Shown here: one piece after another, positions 24,114-33,398 of the stretch
How positions within the stretch are numbered: the stretch's first letter is position 1
Layout of the letters: each line of letters begins with the position of its first letter
Assembly: GCF_002994745.2 (NCBI RefSeq)
Contig: NC_037094.1
Span: forward strand, 26,017,001-26,081,000
Direction: 5' to 3'
DNA from: Rosa chinensis
Lineage: Eukaryota > Streptophyta > Magnoliopsida > Rosales > Rosaceae
DNA: 64,000 nucleotides
Notes under the pieces: generated by a model
The model's input: only the letters and a program-made list of their open reading frames with translations
Databases searched by the model: none
Told to the model about the DNA's origin: nothing
Position numbers and translations under genes: made by a program

Positions 24114-24500
24114 ATGCCGATTGATAAATCTTGGATGCAGTTAAGTAGATCAGACCCAAAGTATGATCAAGGAGTTACAAAGTTTCTTGATTATGCATAT
24201 AGCCATGATAAGTGGGTAGAGGATGACATGATAATATGTCCATGCAAAGTATGTGGTTTAATTCTCACATTCTGTGGTACTATTTATATCTTTCAATTAT
24301 TTTTATATGTTGCTATTTTATGCTATTTACTGCATGTTTTAGCTCTTATTTTGCATTCTAACTTCTTTGGTTTTCTTTTACAATAGGACAATATTGCAAC
24401 AGATTCAAGTGCACACCATGATGAAGATGGCACTGATGAAGATGGTGATGAAGATGTTGCTGAAGAATATGATGCAAACTCTAATGAGGAGTTTTATTAG
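24114..24500 (+). CDS. Short CACTA-encoded protein with transposase-associated domain (82 aa)
   Basis: Exon 1 (24114-24248) and exon 2 (24387-24500) join through a GT-AG intron in phase 0. The N-terminal part begins MPIDKSWMQLSRSDPKYDQG and contains VTKFLDYAYSHDKW and IICPCK, the start of the transposase-associated domain found at the N-terminus of En/Spm-CACTA proteins. The domain is cut at CPCK, where the full domain would continue with more zinc-ligand residues. The second exon is a very acidic tail (HHDEDGTDEDGDEDVAEEYD) ending in a stop. The catalytic transposase is absent. It is either a deletion relic or a small DNA-binding derivative; splicing is predicted, not shown. Confidence 0.6.
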
Positions 24501-25290
24501 ATATATTGTTAGCTTCCTTGCTTAAGAATGATTATATTATAAAGACCAAATATTGAATATTTATCTTTATCTGACCATGTATGAATGATTAACTATGTTT
24601 CATCTAATGCAATTTTTTTATGAAGATTTAATTGTCTCCTTGTATGTTTAATAAAAAAATTATCTTGATTCATCTACCTCTTCCGGTCAGGTTAATTGAC
24701 AATTAAATTGAGTGGGAGGAAAAAAAAATTCCTGACAAATTTCAACGAATAAATCTCATGAAAAACATTTCCAACCACTTTTTCCGACTACAATATCATT
24801 CTCGGAAATATTAGGTTATATTTTTCCGACAGAAAATATCAATTTCCGAGGAAAATATGACCCTCGAAACTTATTCATTTTCGATGCCAACTAGTCATCG
24901 GAATTAAATATTCTTATCGGAAATAGTTTTTTCCAACCACTCCTATTCGTCAGAAATAAGTCCTTGGAAAAAAATGGATTGGCTAGCAACCAATTTTTTC
25001 CTACAAGCAACGAATTATTTCCAACAAACATCTTTTGTCGGAAATACTATTTGTCGTCGTTGAGGAGTAACAATTTCCGACCACCGAAAAATTATTTACG
25101 ACCACATCTGGCTGTCGGAAATACATCTTTTTCCGAGTGTTGGTCAGAAAAAGACTATTTCCGATGATATTTTTTCCGAGGACCACCAAGGGCACCTAGC
25201 TGTCGGAAATAGCTTTTTCCAACGGGAAAAGGGAAAAGTGCATTTTTCGACCAAACTCCACACTTGGAAATGACTATCATTGTTGAAGAA

Positions 25291-25576
25291 GAGAAGAAGA
25301 AGAAGAAGAAGGGCTTTGATTTAGTGAGTTAAATGCTCTGAGCAACAAGAAAACAAAGATCCAAGAAAAGAAAAAGGTAAAAACTAACAGAAAAGGAAAA
25401 AGTGGACATCTACCACCCCCCCCCCCCCCCCCCCCCCTCTTTCCATTATTTCAGCTGTGAAAAGCCCCCAGTTTTGTAGTCATTCATTCAGATGTAATCA
25501 AATCTGAAAACATTGAGCTTTCTCTCTCCTCACCCCCAAACAAAAACAAAATCTTTATAATATTCAATGAAAATTA
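25291..25576 (-). other. ARF leader/promoter-like sequence (right part), with a 22-bp poly-C run
   Basis: Lies between the CACTA element and the MITE. On the minus strand it reads as a TTC-rich leader, consistent with ARF 5'UTR continuing from 20577-20675. A run of C occupies 25416-25437. No coding sequence. Confidence 0.45.
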
Positions 25577-25808
25577 GGGCCTATTTGGATTTGAGGATTT
25601 TGGAGTGTAGATTTGGATTTGAGGCCAAATCCAAATCTATCCGTTTGGCAGTTCTTTTTCAGGTGTATTTGGATTTCAAATCATCTCACTCAAATCCACA
25701 CCCCAATTTTATTAAGAATTTGAAATTACTACAAAAGGGTAGTTATTTGAAATCACTTCTGTCTTTATCTAATCCTCTCTCTCTCTTCTCCATCTCTGTT
25801 CACCACGA

Positions 25809-25847
<39 letters not shown>

Positions 25848-26250
25848 CCCCCCTCCATCTCTGTTCACCACTCTCTTCTCAGTCTCTGTTTCACAACGAC
25901 GCCGGTGCGGTGGTGCACTCATTGAAGGAGATGGCAGGTTCTTCATCCACGATGGCAAACCGGAAAGAGTCGTGGTGGTAGATCGGACCAACCCGAGCGC
26001 CGAACCGAGTGAGAGAATTTGGTCGAAATCAACAGCACCGATTAGAATCTGGGTAACTTTCTTCCCATGAAATCCTTTCAGGGACAATTGCAATCCAAAC
26101 AACAATATTTGAAATCAGTAAATTATGAATCCTTGAGATTTTAAATCCAAACAACAATATTTGAAATAAGTAAATTATGAATCCTTGAGATTTTAAATCT
26201 GAAAATTTTAAATCTAAATCCAAATTCAAATTTAGTTTCCAAACGGGGCC
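25577..26250. mobile_element. Tourist/Harbinger-type MITE, 674 bp
   Basis: Ends are GGGCCTATTTGGATTTGAGG (left) and GGCCCCGTTTGGAAACTAAA (right, reverse complement). TTA lies on both sides (25574-25576 and 26251-26253). GGGCC-GTTTGG ends with a TTA target site are typical of Tourist elements. The interior has a (CT)n tract (about 25811-25844) and GC-rich open frames without recognised homology. Confidence 0.8.
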
Positions 26251-26339
26251 TTAATGAATTTTGAGGTTAGCTGCTGACTTCAATTCCAGATTTTGCTTGA
26301 GCCCAAGCTTGGGGCTTTTGGGTTGAAGGCAATATATAG

Positions 26340-26342
<3 letters not shown>

Positions 26343-26418
<76 letters not shown>
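26343..26418. repeat. (GA)n microsatellite, about 76 bp
   Basis: Uninterrupted GA repeats just inside the right arm of the Mutator-like element. On the minus strand it is a CT tract in the presumed ARF promoter/leader. Confidence 0.97.
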
Positions 26419-26421
<3 letters not shown>

Positions 26422-26612
26422 TTAGGAATAGCTTGATTGGACGAAATTATCCCTCAATATATTACACGTGATCAATTATTTAACAACTAAGTAGACAGTA
26501 GTGAGTTATGTGAAAGAAGGTTTTAAAATTGAGTGAGTTATGTGATATTGTTGAAAATACAGTGAGTTAAGTGTTGAATATGTCATAACTCAGTGATCAT
26601 TCCTGATTTTTT

Positions 26613-28365
26613 CCCATACTGCTTATTAATTTGAATTCCTAGGTATCGTACTTATAACTTTGCTTTTATTTTGAATCAAAATCGCAATATTTTTTCATTA
26701 ACTTCAAGTCAGAATGGCACGTTACATACTTTTTCTCTGCTTGTCATGGCGGATAAGTTTGTTTTAGTTGTTTCGTAAATATATGAACTTATGTTTGATA
26801 ATAATTGTGAATTCTTTATTGTCAGTTGGATAAGTCCCAATGTACACGACGTTATGTCGTTATATAATGAATTACACTATAACCCTAATATGAAATTAGA
26901 TGCAAGGACAGCACTTATTAAGTCACTAAGAAAAGTATAACTCCACTAAACGTTTTATTTATTTATTTTATTTTTATTTTATATTTTATCATCATTCACG
27001 TAAAACCGCCGGCCACTTTTGTCTCACTGTAAAATAGTGTTTTTTTCGTTAGTAAATCCTGGTCAATCACCTTTAAATCTAAGACCTAGAAATGGGAAGA
27101 ATTATTTCCAAGTATGAGTTCAACCGGTGGGTGATTAATTATGATTTCCCTGGTAACCCTGCTTAAAAACGTCTCCTTCCATACTTATGCGGGCTTAGAT
27201 GCAGAAGCCTAGCTAGACAAAAATGATTCAAACAACTACACTACAATCGTTCCTAATCACCATGCAAGTGAAACTTTCTCTCTCACTGTCTAAGAAGAAC
27301 GACGTTCTTCTGGTTCTGTTCATTAACTGATAAACACTATTGGTCAATCACACTTGGATATAAGATCCAATTTCCAAACTCATATGGTCCTACTGTCCTA
27401 ATAATTAAAATGACTCAAACAACTACGTATAACTCTAGAATCGTGTTCGAAATAAAGAATAATATTGGTGCATGGATCTGTATCATAAAATTGTTCCGCA
27501 TTCGCAGTCCTTTTCCCGGCCTTGATTCGTTTGTGAGAATAAAGTTGAAATGTGATCTCATGATCACTTTATTTAATCGCGCCAGTGGACTCGTGTTATA
27601 TGTAAGTTCTCATCATTTCATCGATCTAAAGAGAGTGGAACTTAATTATTATTTATATCCTTTACCTTAACATGGACATCAGAAATCAGAACTTATCTGG
27701 GGGAGAAGGTTGAGATCGTACCGTAATTCCTTTCTTAATTCAAACAAATAACTACGTACATTATAATACTAAAAGTCATCTCCTCTGAGTCATCTTCCTT
27801 AAATAAGGAATTGGAATTATGCATACATGTGATATGATGCGCGCCAAGAAACCATTACTTTACTCCAAATGATATTGCCTTGCCTTTACATACCATGCAA
27901 TCACCTTCAGTCCTTTACTATATATAACTTAATTTTGTCTTTAGACCAGCTACACCATATGTGTCAAACTTTGCTCATCTCTATCTTCACTACTTTTCGT
28001 TGGGTGAATTATTCTTCTTGTTCTCCTTTACTTCCATCAGTGTGGGGTACATGCATTTCATCTTCTCCTGGTAAGTTGTATGCAGCAAAAGCTAGATAGA
28101 TCCGAATGTAGAGCTAGCTATGTCGGCCAGACCCTCTTTTTTGGGTAAAACTTTGGAGTCTAAGGTGGCCGACTCATTGAGTTAGTTAAGACCGTAGATA
28201 TTTGCCATGATTTTACTTGGCCATGCTATTATGTGTCGACCCACCATTGTACATGAAACTACAGTAGAGATCAAGAAATAATCACAAAGAAAATACACAG
28301 GATGATATATCTAGGATTTACAGAGGACGCACGGTCGTTATTTTTGGTCAACTAGGGTTTTCAGA
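26613..28365. other. Intergenic, no gene seen
   Basis: AT-rich sequence with short recurring phrases such as CAAACAACTAC but no coding signature or element ends I can support. Confidence 0.45.
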
Positions 28366-30471
28366 GGACTGATGATGCCAACTTCCACTAAAGTCTCCCA
28401 TTTTGACCATATATTCTCATTGCATGGCTCTCATCAAAACTTAAAAAAGTACCATCGTATCATTGTCTTATTTAGAATGCGTGTTTCAACTTTACTCATC
28501 TTTTTCATCATTAGGTTTAAACAGTCCGATATGAACTGCTCATTTTTTTCGTTCTGATCTGAAAAATAACAACCAATTTGTCGTCTGTTGGTTCTGACAC
28601 CAATATAGTACTGATGTGTTAGGTGTTTAAAGGCTGTGTGGCTCCATATATATATGCCATAGGCTAAAGTTTAACACGTTTCCTTGAATCTTGAATGGTT
28701 CCTAAGTTTCAATTTTTTCCAATATGTCTCCTCAGTTTAATTCTCATTTCTGTTAGGCTTTCGTCGATTGATATAATTTGCCTCTTTTAGACCCGTATAG
28801 AAGATTGAAGACCATGCACGGTAGTGATAATTGACGGTGTAAGGGACACAAGCATATATATACAAGTTCGAATTTTAAGGGATCGTCCCAACTAAATACT
28901 TGACAAGGAGCAACATCAGAAAGGTAGTCAAAACTACGGATCGGGTAAACTTTAATCTAAGAAACAGGTATTGATGACATTACTCTCATGTCGAGATCGA
29001 GTGTCTCAACTACTGCAAAGAAGGAAATCCTATATTTAAGACAAGTAAAGACAATGATGCCCTTAGGGTTCCTCTGGCAAGGTATTTGTTGTTTGACAAT
29101 GTAAACTTTGGTTGTCCCAGAGATTTTAGTATCTAATTTAATTTTAGCTTTCAAAAAAAAAAAAAAAAAAACAAACAGAGAATGACGCCCCAACTTCTAA
29201 GTTAATTATTCAAACCATTGATTTAACTCTAACCAAATTAGTTAATTAAATCGCAGATTATATAGTGGCAATCGATGAACTTAAAAATTTGAGTGATTAG
29301 CGAATTTATACATGGCGGGGCCAATTGTTTCCCAAAAGATTAGGATAAATATTTTGACGAACTTATCTTTCCAAAAATGAATTTTCGACATTTCTTTTGA
29401 CAGGAATCTTTGATATATGAGTTCATTTTGAAAGAAAAGCAGATGACAATTTCATTGCGTTCGAAGTTCAAATACCCCTCTCATATTGACCATGCAATTT
29501 CATTGTATGCCTCTCATAAAAACTCAAAAAGGTACCATTGTGTCATTGTCCTATTCAGAATGCGTGTTTCAACTTTACTCATCTTATTCATCATTAGGGT
29601 TAATTAGTCCAATGATCTGCTCATTTTTTCGTTCTGATCTGAAAAATAACAACCGAGTGGTTCTGACAGCCGTCTGATACTGACATGTTGGGTGTGTAAA
29701 GGCTGTCTAGCTCCACATATGTCAAAGGCTAATTAAAGTTTAAAATGTTTCCTTGAATCTTGAATGGTTCCAAAGTGGTCTCCTCAGTTGAGTTCGTCAT
29801 CATTTCTTTTAGATTTTCGTCGATTGGTATAATTTGCCTCTTTCAGACCCGTATAGAAGATTGAAGACCACGGTAGTGATAGGTGATGAAATTATTTGAT
29901 GAGACGGTATAAGGGACACTTGCATATATACAAGTTTGAAATTTGAGGGATCGTCCATACTAACTAATTACTAAAGGGGGGAATATCAGAACAGTAGTCA
30001 AAACTGGAAAATCGGCTAAACTTTCATCTAAGAAAAGGTGTGGATGAAATTGATCTCAGGTCGAAATCGTGTGTCTCAACAGTGACTCAAAGAAGGAAAT
30101 CCTATATATGTTTAAGGGACCTAGGAAGTAAAGTCGACAATGACGCATCAACATTTAAGTTAATGATTCACTCCAACTAAATTGGTCAAATCGGAGATGA
30201 CAATCAATGAACTCAAACTTAGTACGGATAGCGGATTAATTTATACACGGCGGAGCCAAATGTTTCCTAGGAAACCAGGACAAACGTTTTGACATGCTTA
30301 CCCCTTAGAAAATTGGGATTTCCACATCTCTTTTGACGGGATATTAACCAGTGGCAGATCAAGGATACAAAAGTCGTCTAGGTTAATTAGAAGTACACAA
30401 TTTATTTATTTATTATTATTATTTTTTTATGTTTGAAACTCAGTCGCCCCACTTCTCATTGATTATATATG

Positions 30472-30506
<35 letters not shown>

Positions 30507-30516
30507 GGAGCCGTTA

Positions 30517-30869
30517 GAGAGCGGACATCCGCAACCCAAAAAAGTGCGGACGTCACTTCTCCCGTCTTGATCAAGCAGCGATGGCGGTGTTTCTGTTGTC
30601 GGACGGAACCAGGCCACGAATTGGAGCAGTTCAGAAGCGGCTGGAGTCTTCGACGAAGGGTTCGACGTCGAGCTCGATGGGCTTCCATGGTTTCCGGCGA
30701 GCTCGCTGCCCACCGCTGAGTTTCCGATCGCCTTCGCATTCGACGCTTGCTCAAGGTCGTCCGGGATGTCTAGAGGGTGCGTCAGGCACCTGCAGTGCAG
30801 TGATCGCCGCCTTCCCGACGCCAAAGGAGCAACGTTTGCACTTTTTCTGGGTTGCCGACGTCCGCTCTC
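30517..30869. mobile_element. Nested inverted-repeat element, 353 bp
   Basis: The ends GAGAGCGGACATCCGCAACC and GAGAGCGGACGTCGGCAACC (right end, reverse complement) continue as inverted repeats for about 31 bp. The interior is GC-rich with open frames on both strands that look non-coding. No target duplication was found, so the family is not assigned. Confidence 0.6.
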
Positions 30870-31149
30870 GATCCAGCTATATATATCAGTCCATCTTACA
30901 ATTTTCTAAGACAAACTACCACTGCAACTCGCCCACTCCCACTCCTCCTGCTTCTGCTATAGCTCTTTCTTCCTCGTCCTCTTCTATCTCAGAAATTGCT
31001 TCTCCCCCACTTTCTTCTTTATCATCCTCCACTAGTCCACTACTACTACCACTACTATATAATATACTCTAGCAATTTCATAAGCTTTGACAAAAGCTAG
31101 ATTGGTACTGAGCAAATATATGCAGTAGGAATAGATATTTTGATCGGTC

Positions 31150-31284
31150 ATGTCTAGCAGAAGGTCAAGGCAGTCATCGGGGAGTCCATCGATCAAAGAT
31201 GACCAGATCATCGAGCTCGTCTCCAACTGGTGCCGCACTGCAATCAAGGAGACGAGGACCCAAGGACTCGAGTTAGTCGAGTAA
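31150..31284 (+). pseudogene. PRE/ILI-type atypical bHLH fragment
   Basis: The ATG at 31150 opens MSSRRSRQSSGSPSIKDDQI then IELVS, the conserved N-terminus of PACLOBUTRAZOL RESISTANCE / ILI small non-DNA-binding bHLH proteins, which promote cell elongation in gibberellin and brassinosteroid signalling. After LVS the family sequence is lost: a one-base deletion is likely, and the open frame ends at 31284 after 44 codons. Helix 1 is only partly present, and the loop and helix 2 are missing. It is a captured 5' piece of a host gene within the hAT element. Confidence 0.7.
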
Positions 31285-31576
31285 CTGCATATAATTTTTT
31301 TTGTGGGGGCTAGTATGGATTGAAGGGATTTATATATATACTTGGGAATTTTTGGACCAAAATTCTGTCTAGGTTACAGCCCAGACAGCCTTCCATGTGG
31401 TCCCGCCACTGATATTAATAAAGATATATGAGTGCATTTTGAAAGAATAACAAGTAACAATTGCTTTCGAAGTTCGAATATCAATTTGTCCGGTCACATT
31501 AAAGGGAGGAAAGTTATGTATTAAAATCATATTTTTTATTTTTTATTTTTATTTATCGTACTCATCTTTGGCAGGT

Positions 31577-31758
31577 AGAGAAATTCTTAGGTGGAGCTAG
31601 TCCAACCACGTGACGGCAGGGCTGCCTAATAAAAAACTGTCTATTTCGAAATTATCCCTCTTTTAATAAATCAGTATATCCAAAACACCCTCATGTAAGA
31701 CTTTAATTGGGCACCCTTACTGCCATGCGGTATGGCTGCCCTACCAAAGAATCTCTCT
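31577..31758. mobile_element. Probable MITE, 182 bp
   Basis: Ends AGAGAAATTCTTAGGTGGAG and AGAGAGATTCTTTGGTAGGG (right end, reverse complement) are inverted repeats, and the interior repeats GGCAGGGCTGCC-like motifs. No target duplication was identified. Confidence 0.45.
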
Positions 31759-31759
31759 G

Positions 31760-33398
31760 ATAAAATACGATATTATTAGTATTATGTATAATAAATACAC
31801 CACATGACAAAATCAAGTACAATGTGTTAATGAATTGTTGCTGGTAAAGTAGCCACACTTATTAGGGACATAATTGCAGCACACTAGCTAGCATATTTTT
31901 TAATTGTTGATGTGTATAATCACTCAAAAATAATGCATAATTTTCCTTTTGCAATGCAAACGAATTTCCTTTTGAAATGTAAGTTCTTATATCAGAAATC
32001 TTTAAAAATTCACAATAATCTGAAATTACGTCAAATCTAGGTAAACAAAATTCTTTCTAACTGATAAACTGAATGCTAATATTTAATTTTGAACTTGGGA
32101 TCTCTTGAGAAATATTGGAACCACTAGAGAAAAGTTTAATGGGGACCTAATTATGACGTAGTTTTCACGTAATAAAACAAAGAGATAGAACAAGAGAAAA
32201 GGACGATAGAGTTGGCCGGAGAATTGGAAAAAGAAAACTCGAGTGCAACTGCATGGCATTCACATATGGTGCTCCCAGTCCATCTATGCTGCTGTGGTCC
32301 CTTAAATCTTCGTATCGTGTCGTTTTTCCATTTCAATGCTGACATTAACCTACACCAATGACCAATCTGGTACATTTGGCAGAAAAGAGGAACCTCATCT
32401 ACAGCTGTCCCGAACATCACCTCCCCATTTATTACTTTAGTTTCTGATCAATCAGTGAATAGTTGAATTCCCATTTGACTTGCTTAACCAGGTTGCCCCA
32501 AGTTCCTTTGAAATTTTATGTGGTGGGGATCACTGAATCTTGTCAGTGACGGTGTAAATAGTCTTTTAATTTGGTACTTGGTGCCTTGCTGTTCTTTTCA
32601 GTGTCGAATTTTTTGGTGGATGAATCACCGGCCAAAGTTTCTAACTTGGATCAAGACTTGTGGTGGGCAATAGTCAATTATTGTTGGGTTTTGGCATTTC
32701 AAGGTGAGAAGTTGAGAAAGCAGCCAATAGTTTTGCTGAAATGAAGAGCAACCCAGTTGGAATTAAGTGTTTCTGAGGTGTATTACCCATTTGTTTAATT
32801 AAACTTGTACTAAACTATTCCCTCAGCAGTTATTCCCTCAGTTTCTACTCCGAAAGTGAATAGCTTTTTGTTAATTGGGTATATATTTTTTTACTATTAA
32901 GTCTTTGTCCTTTAGTTTCCAGCTAAATGGCTTATCTTGGCAGTGGAACCAGTAGCTGTAGCATATCAGTTGGTCTTATGACTCTTGGTTTGTTATGATG
33001 AAAGGGACATCATTGTTGGGGAAACTTTTTGGGGACTTGTGTGAATTTTTCAAATACTTCCACAGTGTTGTTTTGTGGATCAGAAAAAAATATTTGTTAT
33101 GTGAGTGGGAGGACCATTGAGTATTCTTCTTTGGCAAGTTGAAATTATGGGTGTTTGTTAAGCATGTCCTCGCTTTCTGTCCTTTTTCTTCTGTGTCCTA
33201 GCTGTGTATGAATCTTCCCTGTGAGTAAGTTTACTTGTGGGCTACCATGTAATGGTCTGAAAACTCTTATTTAAATCATAAAAATATCCATCAACAGTGG
33301 TAATTGGATCCTGTTCTGAGATACCTCCATATATAAGAGCTAGTGCCTTTTGAGTGTAGTATATAAGTAATCAAAAGTATGTTCTTGAGCATAGGGGG
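31760..33398 (+). promoter_or_regulatory. Upstream region of the inositol 5-phosphatase gene
   Basis: No protein-like frame. The sequence from about 32450 on is T-rich and resembles plant 5'UTR/leader-intron sequence, but I cannot place a transcription start. The plus-strand ATG at 33399 is the first that opens the conserved N-terminus. Confidence 0.35.

Larger units (their letters stand above)
20676..25290 (+). mobile_element. Non-autonomous CACTA element nested in the MULE
   Basis: The left end TACTACAACAAAAGTCCTCA and the right end (reverse complement CTTCAACAATGATAGTCATT) are degenerate CACTA termini. Both flanks (20690-21030 and 24770-25275) are packed with TTTCCGACGG / CGTCGGAAAT subterminal motifs in both orientations. 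The interior holds only a small gene with a transposase-associated domain (24114-24500). It inserted into the ARF leader. The terminal base C of CACTA is lost on the left and the TSD is unclear. Confidence 0.75.
20119..26612. mobile_element. Mutator-like element (Pack-MULE type) with about 180-bp terminal inverted repeats
   Basis: The left arm 20119-20300 and right arm 26435-26612 are inverted copies. Both read AAAAAATCAGGAATG, then GAGTTATGACATATTC, ACACTTAAC, ATTTTCAACAATAT and TTCGTCCAAT from outside inward, with small indels. Long inverted repeats around captured host sequence are the hallmark of Pack-MULEs. The original cargo is the 5' region of an ARF gene on the minus strand. A CACTA element (about 20676-25290) and a Tourist-type MITE (25577-26250) inserted later. 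No transposase of the MULE itself is present. I could not find a clean 9-11-bp target duplication, so the exact ends are uncertain. Confidence 0.75.
30349..31411 (+). mobile_element. hAT element (1063 bp) carrying a bHLH gene fragment
   Basis: Ends are CAGTGGCAGATC and, reverse complement, CAGTGGCGGGAC. The 8-bp flanks ATATTAAC (30341-30348) and ATATTAAT (31412-31419) match at 7 of 8 positions. An 8-bp TSD and CAGTGGC-type ends are standard for plant hAT elements. No transposase is present. The interior has a (CA)n tract, a nested inverted-repeat element (30517-30869) and a PRE-like bHLH fragment (31150-31284). Confidence 0.75.
28366..31500. repeat. Diverged 1-kb tandem repeat (two units plus the start of a third)
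   Basis: 28370-29400 and 29405-30340 share the same series: AGAATGCGTGTTTCAACTTT, TTCGTTCTGATCTGAAAAAT, TTTCCTTGAATCTTGAATGG, CCCGTATAGAAGATTGAAGA, GGGATCGTCC and a CGGxGCCAA block. The series starts again at about 31420-31500 (GAGTGCATTTTGAAAGAA). The third copy is separated by a hAT element at 30349-31411. No coding content is recognised. Confidence 0.8.

Noticed and set aside
25567..26070. 167-codon open frame with a Ser-Leu run
   Set aside because: It crosses the MITE boundary and is driven by a CT microsatellite; not a gene.
20095..26645. TTTGAATTTCTATTGG / TTTGAATTCCTAGG as target duplication of the large MULE
   Set aside because: The similarity lies some 14-18 bp outside the inverted arms on both sides and is imperfect, so chance is likely.
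30581..31072. 163-codon open frame in the hAT element
   Set aside because: It spans the nested inverted-repeat element and its flank; GC-rich random frame with no family features.
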